21,317 nucleotides of DNA. Origin: Vulcanimicrobiota bacterium. Its GTDB lineage: Bacteria > Vulcanimicrobiota > Vulcanimicrobiia > Vulcanimicrobiales > Vulcanimicrobiaceae. The stretch spans positions 1 to 21,317 of the forward strand of contig JASHPC010000239.1 of the NCBI GenBank assembly GCA_030038335.1. The letters run 5' to 3'. A program made the translations under genes and the position numbers. Shown here piece after piece: positions 6,632 to 14,345 of this stretch. The number at the start of each line of letters is the position of its first letter. Position 1 is the stretch's first letter. The notes beneath the pieces were generated by a model, which saw only the letters and a list, made by a program, of their open reading frames with translations, did no database searches and was not told where the DNA came from.

Positions 6632-8670
6632 GCGTCGCAATCGGCGGTTCCATTCTCTCCTGCGCGATCATTGCGCTCGGCATCTCTGCGCTCTTCGGCG
6701 CGCTGCATGCCGTCGTCGTGCCGTTTTCGTTTCCACTGCTTGGGCAGCCTCACTTCGAGCTCACCCGCTTCACCGGCTTCTTGACGCTCCTTCTTGGCGT
6801 CGTTGCGCTCCCGACGTCGATCTACTCTGCGAGTTACATGCGACGTTACTTGGGGCACTACGCAATCGGCGGCTTTACCGGCGGCTACCTCCTGCTCTTA
6901 CTCTCGATGGTCGGAATCTTCGCAGCGGCAGACGTCGTGTCGTTCCTCGTCGCGTGGGAGATCATGACGGTGGCCTCGTGCGCTCTCGTTTCGTACGAAT
7001 GGCGCCGGCTCTCGCGCGTTCGAGCGGCTGTCGCAATGCTCGTTATGAGCGAGTTCGGAACGCTCGCTGCGATCCTCGCGTTCTTGCTCGCCGCGCAACC
7101 GGCGCACTCGCTCGATTTCGCGTCGATCGAACGACACGCGCATTCGCTATCACCCCAGGCCGTCGACGCCATCGTCGCGCTCTCGTTTTTCGGTTTCGGC
7201 GTCAAGGCTGGTCTGCTTCCCTTCAACGCGTGGCTGCCGCGCGCGCATCCCGAGGCTCCCGCAAATCTCTCCGCTCTCCTGTCCGCGGTCATTCTCAATC
7301 TTGGGCTCTACGGCATTCTCCTCGTCAACTTCGTTCTCGTGCCGCAAGGTGCAATGCTCTTCGGCATCCTTGCGCTCGCCGTAGGATCGCTCAGCGCGAT
7401 CATCGGTATCCTCTATGCAACGATCGAGGACGATCTCAAGCGCATGCTCGCCTATTCGTCAATCGAGAACATTGGCATCGTGGTCGCAGCATTCGGCGCA
7501 GGCGGAATTTTCTTCGCCCTCCGTCGTTTCGACCTCGCTGCGCTTGGCTTCGGCGCAGGCCTCTGGCACATGCTGAACCACTCGCTGTACAAGTCGCTGC
7601 TCTTTCTCGGCGCGGGCGCTATCGACGCTCGCGCGGGAACGCGCCGCGTCAATCAGCTTGGCGGGCTTGCGCGCGTCATGCCGGTTACGGCGCTCTGTTT
7701 CCTGATCGGCTCTCTAGCGATTGCTGCGGTGCCGCCGCTCAACGGATTTGCCAGCGAATGGCTCACACTCGAAACGCTCCTGCGCAGCGCAGAGCTCGGG
7801 CCTCTCGCATTCAAAATCGGTTTCGTGCTCGCGGGCGCGCTCCTCGCCTTGACGGCTGCGCTCGCAGTCACATGCTTCGTCAAGAACTATGCCATGACGT
7901 TCTTGAGCTCGCCGCGCAGCGCCGCAGCAAGCGGCGTGCGTAGCGACCTCTCCGCCGCGGCTGGAATTGGGATGGCGTTTCTCGCCGCGCTCTGCGTTCT
8001 CGCCGGGCTTTTTCCCGCGCACGTTGCGCAAGTCGTCGACGTTGCGCTACCCGGAAGCCTGCGTGGACAGCTAGCGCAGGCCCTCGTGCCACCGTTCTTA
8101 GTGCGGGGCGGGGGCGGACTCCCGAGCGACTTCCTGCGCGATTTCACCGCGCTTGGTGCCGGAATTGGAAACGGAGTCATTCCAGGGCGAGGTCTCGTGC
8201 TTTTACATCGCGGCGCCACCGCAAATCCGGTCGTCTTTGCCATGTCGAGCACGTACCTAGCCGCGTTCTCGCTCATCATTCTGGCATTCATGGCAATAGC
8301 CGTTCGCGTTCTCGTTCGGCGACGGCCACGTAGCGCGCACGTGTGGGCGGGCGGGATCGAGCCGATACCGCCGGAGTTCGAGTACACCGCAACCGGGTTC
8401 TCGAATCCTGTCCGCGTAATCTTCGACGCTATCTTCCACCCTCGAACAACCGAGAACACACGTGAGGCCATCGACCGACACTTTCGGGTCGCCATCACTC
8501 GCGATCGGGAAGACGTCTTCGTGGCGGACCGGATCGCAACCAATCCGCCGAGCATCGCTGTGCGCTTCGCCGCCAACGCGATCGCGCGCCTACACCACGG
8601 GCGTCTCGAAGGATACGTTTTCTATGCGCTCGGCGCACTCGTTGTTGCAATTGTCGCAATAGCGCTGTAG
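6628..8670 (+). CDS. hyfB: HyfB-like antiporter subunit, copy 1
   Basis: 680-aa polytopic membrane protein of the complex I/Mrp antiporter superfamily (Proton_antipo_M), closest in layout to hydrogenase-4 subunit HyfB and formate hydrogenlyase HycC. It translocates protons or sodium, driven by the redox arm. Visible charged channel residues are Glu111 in VAWEIMT (TM5 type), Lys193 in FGFGVKAG (TM7 type) and Lys271 in EDDLKRMLAYSS. The HyfB-type C-terminal extension is present, with TATGFSNPVRVIFDA and the terminal HHGRLEGY helix. GTG 6628 overlaps the Nudix stop, so its expression depends on riboswitch 2. It is separated from the rest of the complex by riboswitch 3. It is clearly paralogous to the product of 14342-16396. 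Confidence 0.9.
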   Translation: MSVAIGGSILSCAIIALGISALFGALHAVVVPFSFPLLGQPHFELTRFTGFLTLLLGVVALPTSIYSASYMRRYLGHYAIGGFTGGYLLLLLSMVGIFAAADVVSFLVAWEIMTVASCALVSYEWRRLSRVRAAVAMLVMSEFGTLAAILAFLLAAQPAHSLDFASIERHAHSLSPQAVDAIVALSFFGFGVKAGLLPFNAWLPRAHPEAPANLSALLSAVILNLGLYGILLVNFVLVPQGAMLFGILALAVGSLSAIIGILYATIEDDLKRMLAYSSIENIGIVVAAFGAGGIFFALRRFDLAALGFGAGLWHMLNHSLYKSLLFLGAGAIDARAGTRRVNQLGGLARVMPVTALCFLIGSLAIAAVPPLNGFASEWLTLETLLRSAELGPLAFKIGFVLAGALLALTAALAVTCFVKNYAMTFLSSPRSAAASGVRSDLSAAAGIGMAFLAALCVLAGLFPAHVAQVVDVALPGSLRGQLAQALVPPFLVRGGGGLPSDFLRDFTALGAGIGNGVIPGRGLVLLHRGATANPVVFAMSSTYLAAFSLIILAFMAIAVRVLVRRRPRSAHVWAGGIEPIPPEFEYTATGFSNPVRVIFDAIFHPRTTENTREAIDRHFRVAITRDREDVFVADRIATNPPSIAVRFAANAIARLHHGRLEGYVFYALGALVVAIVAIAL

Positions 8671-8706
8671 AGGTGAAGCGGCGGACGCGAAGAATGAAAG
8701 AGACAC

Positions 8707-8712
8707 TATTCT
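8707..8712 (+). promoter_or_regulatory. Candidate -10 hexamer before riboswitch 3
   Basis: TATTCT lies directly before the aptamer, and a similar TATTCA (3264-3269) lies before riboswitch 1, so both aptamers may begin at or near the transcription start. The spacing is tight (2-5 nt to P1) and no convincing -35 is visible. A separate promoter here is therefore only suggested; read-through from the first hyfB gene is the alternative. Confidence 0.3.
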
Positions 8713-8714
8713 GA

Positions 8715-8762
8715 GGCGATGGAGCTCGCCGAAAGTGCCGGTTTTCGGCTAATGGCTCCTCA
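8715..8762 (+). promoter_or_regulatory. Fluoride riboswitch 3 (crcB motif)
   Basis: P1 pairs GGCG (8715-8718) with CGCC (8727-8730). P3 pairs GCCG (8737-8740) with CGGC (8746-8749). The pseudoknot pairs GGAGC (8721-8725) with GCUCC (8755-8759) within GGCUAAUGGCUCCU. The P1-loop block differs from that of riboswitch 1 at only one base. It sits inside the Hyf-like gene set, after the first hyfB gene and ahead of the 101-aa gene and all remaining subunits. GCUCCU could alternatively pair with AGGA plus GC at 8783-8790, looping out the start codon at 8773; no terminator hairpin is seen. Confidence 0.92.
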
Positions 8763-8772
8763 TAAGCCGACG

Positions 8773-9078
8773 ATGAATGATAAGGAACGCGCGCAACAAC
8801 TCTACGAGCTGCAGAAGCTCTATGCGGCCGAACACTTCGAGCTGCAACAGGTCATGCGCGACCTGTCTACTGAGCGAAAGCGCAATGCCGGCGCTTACGC
8901 CGGCGTTGAGATTCTCTTGCAGCGCGCGCGGGAGCTGCAAAAGCGCATCGGCGACCTGAAGCAGCGTCTGCGCAGGTACGAGGAAGTCGAAGACCTCTAC
9001 TCCGACGAGGCGCCTATCGCGATTGGGAACGACGCTAAAAGCATCCTGGAAGGCGATCGGAGCGGGCTAGAAGAGTGA
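8773..9078 (+). CDS. Small charged helical (coiled-coil) protein of unknown function
   Basis: 101 aa, not recognised. Residues 1 to about 72 are almost continuously helical and rich in Glu, Arg, Gln and Leu with heptad-like spacing, and contain paired segments such as ARELQKRIGDLKQRLRRYEE. The tail is acidic. There is no cysteine, signal peptide or membrane helix. The ATG at 8773 is preferred because in-frame ATGs at 8719 and 8752 lie inside riboswitch 3; the Shine-Dalgarno sequence is weak. The stop overlaps the hyfC-like start (GTGA), so it is the first gene of the main complex operon. It has no counterpart in the classical hyf or hyc operons as I know them, and could be an assembly factor or peripheral subunit. 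Frame and coupling support it as real. Confidence 0.75.
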   Translation: MNDKERAQQLYELQKLYAAEHFELQQVMRDLSTERKRNAGAYAGVEILLQRARELQKRIGDLKQRLRRYEEVEDLYSDEAPIAIGNDAKSILEGDRSGLEE

Positions 9079-10031
9079 CGATTGCGCAATCGCTCGGGCT
9101 GAATATTCTGCAGCTCGTCTTCGTCGTGCTCCTCGCTCCGGTGTTTAGCGGTATCGTTGCACGCTGGCGTGAGAACGTTCAATTCAAGCGTGGGCCGAGC
9201 ATCTGGCAGCCCTATCGCGACCTACGCAAGCTTCTTTCGAAAGAGGACCGCTACTCTGAAAGCGCGACATGGGTCGCGCGCTTCGCGCCGTACGCGGTCT
9301 GTCTCTCACCGATGCTCGTCACGCTCTTGATCCCAGTCTTGACGAGCTTCCCGCTCTTTGGCGCGTTTGCAGGCGACATGCTTGCCGCCGGATTCATTCT
9401 CGCTATTGGGAGCTTCTTTCTCACGGTTGCCGCGGTCGATACGGGTATTCCCTACGGCGCGATGGGCGCCAGCCGCACGCGCATGGTCGGTTTCCTTGCC
9501 GAACCCGTGCTCATCGTCATCCTCTTCGCCGTTTCGTTCGTAGCAAACTCGACGATTCCGTACATCGTGCAACAGCAGTGGGTTCAACCGCCAGCACATT
9601 TCTTCAGTCCAGCGCACGTGCTCGTGCTCGTCGCGTTTCTCATGCTCATCATCGCGGAGACGGGTCGACTTCCGGTCGACAATCCGAGCGGACATTTCGA
9701 GCTTGCGATGGTCGATGAGTCGAAAGTGCTCGACTTCTCAGGCCCGTCGTACGCGCTCGTGAAGTGGGGCAGCTCTATGAAGTCCGTCGTCTTGTACGTC
9801 ATCTTCGTGAACGTTCTGCTGGCACCGTGGGGGCTCGCCGGAACGCCGAATGCGTTGGCGCTGGGCGAAGCGATCGCGGTCGTATTCGTGAAGATTCTCG
9901 TCTTGCTTGCCCTGCTCATCGCCGTCGAAGCCTCGCTTGCAAAGCTACGCCTCTTCCGCATAGCGGAGTATCTAGGCGCTGCGTTCGTCGTGGCCGTGAC
10001 TGCAATGATCGCCGCAGTGCTTGCGCCATGA
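9075..10031 (+). CDS. hyfC: HyfC/HycD-like membrane subunit (NuoH family)
   Basis: 318-aa integral-membrane subunit homologous to NuoH of complex I and to HyfC/HycD (about 310 aa). It links the redox arm to the antiporter subunits. Hallmarks are the cytoplasmic loop GPSIWQPYRDLRKLLSKED near residue 40 and the AETGRLPVDNPSGHFELAM segment near residue 195 with its conserved acidic and basic residues, then VDESKVLDFSGP. Several hydrophobic helices flank these loops. GTG 9075 overlaps the stop of the small helical gene, and its own stop overlaps the ATG of the hyfE-like gene (ATGA). Confidence 0.93.
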   Translation: MTIAQSLGLNILQLVFVVLLAPVFSGIVARWRENVQFKRGPSIWQPYRDLRKLLSKEDRYSESATWVARFAPYAVCLSPMLVTLLIPVLTSFPLFGAFAGDMLAAGFILAIGSFFLTVAAVDTGIPYGAMGASRTRMVGFLAEPVLIVILFAVSFVANSTIPYIVQQQWVQPPAHFFSPAHVLVLVAFLMLIIAETGRLPVDNPSGHFELAMVDESKVLDFSGPSYALVKWGSSMKSVVLYVIFVNVLLAPWGLAGTPNALALGEAIAVVFVKILVLLALLIAVEASLAKLRLFRIAEYLGAAFVVAVTAMIAAVLAP

Positions 10032-10705
10032 GCAACTATCACGCGTTCGAACCGGAGATCAATGCGCTCATCTGTGGTTTCTTCGTGCTCAGCGCCTTCG
10101 GTATGGTCGTCATTCGGCAAATCGGAGCCTGCCTGACCGTCTTCATCGTTCAATCGTTGCTCCTCGCGGCCTCCGCTTTCGTGCTCGGTGCGGAGCCGCT
10201 CTCATGGCACTTGATCGCAGTTGGATGCGTGACGCTGCTCAGCAAGCCGATTTTGATTCCGTACGTGCTGCGTCGCCTCGTCCCCAGAGAGATCTACACC
10301 GTGCGCGAGATCTCGCAAGCGCTGGACGTTCCGACGTCGCTTCTCGTCGCGCTCGGTCTCGCACTCATCGGGTTTGCGCTCGGAACGCGCCTCGTTGGCG
10401 CTGCACCGTTGCTGGCAAAGCAGAACGTCATCGTCGGCTTTGCTTCGCTGCTCATCGGAGCGCTCGTTCTCGCCGTCCGGCGCGAGGCCGTTCCGCAGAT
10501 GCTTGGGATTCTCGCGATGGAGAACGCTGCATTTCTCGCCGGCATCGCCATCGCGCCAGACTTTCCGCTGATTGCCGAGCTTGCCATCGCCTTTGACGTG
10601 CCTCTCCTGGCATTCATCGTGTCGATCCTCACGCGTGCGGTCTACAGACGCGTCGGGTCGACGGCAGTCGGAGAGCTCGCAGCGCTACGGGAGCACCCGC
10701 AGTGA
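10028..10705 (+). CDS. hyfE: HyfE-like membrane subunit (NuoK-related)
   Basis: 225-aa hydrophobic protein matching hydrogenase-4 subunit HyfE (about 216 aa). Its C-terminal half carries a NuoK-like pattern with an intramembrane Glu in GILAMENAAFLAG. The loop VPREIYTVREISQALDVP is typical of the family. ATG 10028 is chosen although the frame is open further upstream, because it forms the ATGA overlap with the previous stop and gives the expected length. Its stop overlaps the hyfF-like GTG. It probably contributes to the ion path between the HyfC-like subunit and the antiporters. Confidence 0.9.
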   Translation: MSNYHAFEPEINALICGFFVLSAFGMVVIRQIGACLTVFIVQSLLLAASAFVLGAEPLSWHLIAVGCVTLLSKPILIPYVLRRLVPREIYTVREISQALDVPTSLLVALGLALIGFALGTRLVGAAPLLAKQNVIVGFASLLIGALVLAVRREAVPQMLGILAMENAAFLAGIAIAPDFPLIAELAIAFDVPLLAFIVSILTRAVYRRVGSTAVGELAALREHPQ

Positions 10706-12144
10706 TTCTTTTCGTCGCTGTTCTCCTGCCCGTCATTGGAGCAGCCTGGTGCGCGCTACCGCGCAGTCACGCCGCCGCGCCTTATGTCAATGCAGCCGCC
10801 GTGAGTACTTCGTTCCTGCTCACGCTTTGGATTGCCGCGCACACCGCCGCTACGGGACACGTCGTGGCGATCGCCGGGTGGGTAAGCGTAGACGCATTCG
10901 CTGCGATCCTGATGCTCGGCATCGCGGCGGTAGCGTGCAGCGCCTCGATCTACTCGATCGGTTACATCGGCCACCTTCATGCGCCGCCACGACGCGTGAG
11001 AGCGTACTATGCGAACCTGGCGCTCTTCATCGTCTCGATGCTCGCCATCTCGGTCTGCGTCGAGCCCGGCCTCGTCTGGATCGCGGTCGAGCTCACGACG
11101 CTGCTCTCCGTGTTGCTCGTCAGCTTCGTCGATACGCGCGAAGCACTCGAAGCGGCCTGGAAATATATGGTGATAACGCTTCTCGGCGCGACTGTCGCGG
11201 TTCTCGGCGTCCTCGTACTCTTCTGGTCGCAGCACGTTGCCGGAGGCACGTCGTTCACGTATGCGGGGCTCGCTGCGGACGCCCACCGTATGAATCCGAT
11301 CTTGGTGGCGGCCGCATTCGCGCTGCTTCTCATCGGATTCGGCGCGAAGATCGGGCTTTTCCCCATGCACACGTGGCTTCCCGACGCCCACAGCCAGGCT
11401 CCCGCGCCCGTGTGCGCCATGCTCTCGGGCGTGGAAACCTCCGCGATCCTATACGTTTTGTTGCGACTGATGCCGCTGTTCCGCGCGATTCCGAGCGTGC
11501 ACGCGAGCACCTGGTTCGCTATCTTCGGCACCGCGTCTCTCGTCGCCGCTGCGCTGCTCATCGTACAGACGCACGATCTTAAGCGCCTCTTTGCGTTCTC
11601 GACGGTCGAGCACATGGGTGTCATCGTGCTCGGTGCGTCGATCGGAACGCTCTCCGGAAATCTTGCGGTGGTGTGGCAGATCCTCGTACACGGGCTCACG
11701 AAGTCGCTGTGCTTCTACGCTGCCGGCGCCGTCGCGCTTGTCGCAGGAACGACGGAGTTCGCAAAGGTTCGGGGTTTGCAGAGGCACGCACCGCTCGTCG
11801 GAACGATCTTGCTCGTCGGATCTCTTGCAATCGCCGGAGCCCCTCCGTTCGCCGTCTTTCTCAGCGAGCTCGCAATCGCGCTCGCCGCGATCTCGGTCGG
11901 ACAAGTCTGGCTCGCAGCCGTGCTCCTCGCCTTCGTAGGGATAGCCTTTGCCGGAACAATCGCAAAGGTCGCTGGCATGATGCTAGGTCGTGAGAACGAG
12001 GGGCTGCACGTGCATCCAGCTCCCGGCGTGGTTCGCGGCGTCCTCGTTGCGTGCGCGATTCCTGTGCTGATTCTCGGTCTCTGGATCCCAGCGGGACTAG
12101 GAAATCTCTTTACGCAAGCCGCCGCTCAAGTGACGTTACCGTGA
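10702..12144 (+). CDS. hyfF: HyfF-like antiporter subunit
   Basis: 480-aa Proton_antipo_M protein (NuoL/M/N superfamily), closest to HyfF by position and motifs and somewhat shorter than E. coli HyfF (526 aa). The antiporter residues are in place: Glu130 at the end of WIAVE (TM5 type), Lys216 in GFGAKIGLFPMHTWLPDAH (TM7 type), and the lysine in THDLKRLFAFSTVEHMG. VHGLTKSLCFYAAGA gives the later channel helix. GTG 10702 and the stop at 12142 both form 4-nt overlaps with neighbours. With the two HyfB-like proteins, the complex would have three antiporter-like subunits, the same number as complex I. Confidence 0.92.
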   Translation: MILFVAVLLPVIGAAWCALPRSHAAAPYVNAAAVSTSFLLTLWIAAHTAATGHVVAIAGWVSVDAFAAILMLGIAAVACSASIYSIGYIGHLHAPPRRVRAYYANLALFIVSMLAISVCVEPGLVWIAVELTTLLSVLLVSFVDTREALEAAWKYMVITLLGATVAVLGVLVLFWSQHVAGGTSFTYAGLAADAHRMNPILVAAAFALLLIGFGAKIGLFPMHTWLPDAHSQAPAPVCAMLSGVETSAILYVLLRLMPLFRAIPSVHASTWFAIFGTASLVAAALLIVQTHDLKRLFAFSTVEHMGVIVLGASIGTLSGNLAVVWQILVHGLTKSLCFYAAGAVALVAGTTEFAKVRGLQRHAPLVGTILLVGSLAIAGAPPFAVFLSELAIALAAISVGQVWLAAVLLAFVGIAFAGTIAKVAGMMLGRENEGLHVHPAPGVVRGVLVACAIPVLILGLWIPAGLGNLFTQAAAQVTLP

Positions 12145-13622
12145 ACACGACGCGGGTCGAAGCCAGTTCTCTCGTCGATGCATGCAAGCATCTTGGCGAA
12201 ACCGGTTGGCGTCTTGCGACGATCGCCGTCGCGGACTCTGAAGCTCCAGAGCTTCGTTATATCTTTCAAGGTCCGCGCGGCGAAGGCTGGGAACAGCTCG
12301 TCGTTCGACCGCAACCGGGCTCGCGCACCGTGCCGAGTTTGACTCCATCGAACGTTTCCGCCGATTGGTTCGAACGGGAGATCGAGGATCTCTTCGCGAT
12401 CGACTTTGTCGGCCATCCGCGTCTCGGCGACTTCGTGTTGCACGACAATCGCTGGGCGGAGGGCGTGGGGCCGATGCGCCCTGGAGCGCCGATCCGTGAG
12501 GCCCTCGTGGAGCGTGCGTGGCAACCTCGCCGCGTGTTGCGCGAGGAAGGCGCTTTCGTCATGCCCGTCGGCCCCGTTTATGCCGGCGAAGCTGAGTCCG
12601 CGTTGTTCTTGCTGGAAACCGTCGGCGAAGACGTCGTGCGCGCGGTTCCACGGCTCTTCTACAAATATCGCGGCGTCGAGAAGCTCGCACAAGGTCGGAG
12701 CGCGCAAGACGCGCTGCTGCTCGTCGAACGCGCGAATGGAACCTCTGCGTTCGCGCATGCCTGGACCTACTGCATGGCGGTCGAGAGCATCGTCGGCATC
12801 AATGTCCCAGAGCGCGCGCGCCATCTCCGCATGATCTTTGCCGAGATGGAGCGCGTGCGACGTCACTGCGCAGTAATTCGCGCGATCGTCGACTCCACCG
12901 CTCTGTGGGTGGGCGCCTCACGACTGCTAGAGCTCGAAGAGCGCCTGCTTCGCGCGTGCGGCGCGGTGGCCGGGCATCGATATCTCTTCGGACTTGCCGC
13001 GATCGGAGGTTTGCAGCGGGACGTGGATGATGAGGCGTTAAGGAGCATCGCTCACGAGTATGCCGAGGTCGGTAAGCGCATTCGCGTGACCGTCGAAGAA
13101 CTCGCTCATACGTCTAGCTTCCTCGATCGCGTGCAACGAGTAGGCGTTCTCGACACGAGGCACGCGAACGAGTTCGGTGCCGTTGGGCCATTTGCACGGG
13201 CAAGCGGCGTCGCGTCCGACGTCCGGCAGTTGCAACCGTACGGCGGGTACGCCGATGTCGAGTTAGAGGTTCCGACGGCGAACGAAGGCGACGGATACGC
13301 TCGCCTTCGCGTTCTTACTGACGAGCTTCGCGTCTCCACAGCGCTCATCGGGCGCCTCGCGTCGCACGTCCCCTCAGGTGACGTTCGAAGTGACTGGTCG
13401 CCGCACCGAGGTGAAGCACTCGGCTGGACCGAGGCACCCGGAGGCACCTCCGTGCAACTTCTGATGCTCGACGACGACGCTCGTTGCGTCAACCTTCGGT
13501 TCACGCCGCCGTCCTTCCGTAACTGGCAGAACTTTCGCTGGGTGACCGAAGACTTTGCCTTCCAAGACTTTCCCATCATTCTTTCGACGTGCGGCCTCTC
13601 GGTCGCCGAGAATGATCGCTAA
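12141..13622 (+). CDS. hyfG: HyfG-like NuoCD-type large subunit lacking the Ni-Fe ligands
   Basis: 493 aa. Residues 1-110 form a NuoC-type domain (ADWFEREIEDLFAIDFVGHP, about 74-93); the rest is a hydrogenase-large-subunit/NuoD domain, as in HyfG/HycE. Family landmarks are kept: a PVGPVYAG segment (146-153; hydrogenases usually have His where Tyr stands), YRGVEKL, and CMAVESIVGINVPERARHLR. The first metal motif, RxCGxCxxxH in hydrogenases, reads RANGTSAFAH (197-206): both Cys are lost (Asn199, Ser202). The C-terminal DPCxxC aligns with GLSVAE (485-490), giving Ser487 and Glu490. No Ni-Fe centre can form by the known chemistry. There is no C-terminal maturation tail. GTG 12141 is the coupled start (GTGA). 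It probably belongs to the Ehr class; its substrate is unknown. Confidence 0.9.
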   Translation: MNTTRVEASSLVDACKHLGETGWRLATIAVADSEAPELRYIFQGPRGEGWEQLVVRPQPGSRTVPSLTPSNVSADWFEREIEDLFAIDFVGHPRLGDFVLHDNRWAEGVGPMRPGAPIREALVERAWQPRRVLREEGAFVMPVGPVYAGEAESALFLLETVGEDVVRAVPRLFYKYRGVEKLAQGRSAQDALLLVERANGTSAFAHAWTYCMAVESIVGINVPERARHLRMIFAEMERVRRHCAVIRAIVDSTALWVGASRLLELEERLLRACGAVAGHRYLFGLAAIGGLQRDVDDEALRSIAHEYAEVGKRIRVTVEELAHTSSFLDRVQRVGVLDTRHANEFGAVGPFARASGVASDVRQLQPYGGYADVELEVPTANEGDGYARLRVLTDELRVSTALIGRLASHVPSGDVRSDWSPHRGEALGWTEAPGGTSVQLLMLDDDARCVNLRFTPPSFRNWQNFRWVTEDFAFQDFPIILSTCGLSVAENDR

Positions 13623-13625
13623 CGT

Positions 13626-14345
13626 ATGAACTGGTTTCTGCGCGGCGTCTTCGGTGGCATTCGCACGACACGGTATCCGAAGAAACCAGAGACTACACCG
13701 GGAACGACTCCGGGGTTTCCGGTTCGGGCGGAGCACGCCGATGCGCAACAACGCTCGCTGACGCTCGTTTGTCCGACAAGCGCGCTCGTCGAGAGCGGCG
13801 ACGCCGTAGACGTGCGCGACGATCGCTGCGTGCACTGCATGCGTTGCGCGCCTGGCGTCGCCCCGTCGCCTCTGACGTGGCGATACGATCCGCAGTGGGC
13901 ACACGCCACAAGAGGCACCATCGAAGACGCGGCGCTCGGAGGAACGTTCCGAAGGTCTATGCACGTGCGCGTCGTCGATGCCGGCGACTGCGGCGCTTGC
14001 CTCAGCGAGATCCTGCATCTCAACGATCCTCTCTACAACATGCACCGGCTCGGCATCTTCATCACGCCGACGCCGCGACAGGCGGACGTGCTGCTCGTCG
14101 TTGGTCCGGTCACGGAGCAAATGCGGCTGCCCCTGCTCGAAGCCTACGAGGCGATGCCTGAACCCAAGCGCGTTCTTGCCATCGGAGCGTGCGCTGCGAG
14201 CGGAGGCGTCTTCGGCCCAAGCTTTACGTCGGCTGGCGGCGTCGCAGACGTGCTTCCGGTCGACCTCGTCGTTCCGGGATGTCCGCCTCCGCCGCTTGCG
14301 ATCATCGACGCTCTTCTCGCACTGGCCGGTAGTCGCGCGCGGTGA
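13626..14345 (+). CDS. hyfI: Fused ferredoxin-HyfI-like (NuoB-type) small subunit
   Basis: 239 aa. The N-terminus (GIRTTRYP) matches the start of HyfH/HycF-type ferredoxin subunits. The ferredoxin part keeps only Cys49-Pro (CPTSAL) and Cys68, Cys71 and Cys74 (CVHCMRC), the four ligands of one [4Fe-4S] cluster; the ligands of the second cluster are absent. From about residue 112 it is a NuoB/HyfI-like domain with all proximal-cluster ligands: Cys122 and Cys125 in DCGACLSEI, Cys189 in GACAASGG and Cys219 in PGCPPPP. It thus merges in one chain what hyf encodes as HyfH and HyfI. It starts 3 nt after the large-subunit stop and overlaps the second hyfB start by 4 nt. Confidence 0.9.
   Translation: MNWFLRGVFGGIRTTRYPKKPETTPGTTPGFPVRAEHADAQQRSLTLVCPTSALVESGDAVDVRDDRCVHCMRCAPGVAPSPLTWRYDPQWAHATRGTIEDAALGGTFRRSMHVRVVDAGDCGACLSEILHLNDPLYNMHRLGIFITPTPRQADVLLVVGPVTEQMRLPLLEAYEAMPEPKRVLAIGACAASGGVFGPSFTSAGGVADVLPVDLVVPGCPPPPLAIIDALLALAGSRAR

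Noticed and set aside
8719..8772. Longer N-terminus of the 101-aa protein from ATG 8719 or 8752
   Set aside because: Both codons lie within conserved paired or core elements of riboswitch 3.
9764..10027. Longer HyfE-like protein
   Set aside because: The extension lies wholly inside the hyfC-like gene in another frame and is arginine-rich and not HyfE-like; ATG 10028 forms the standard overlap.
12051..12140. Longer HyfG-like protein
   Set aside because: The extra 30 residues overlap the hyfF-like gene; GTG 12141 forms a GTGA overlap like the other junctions.
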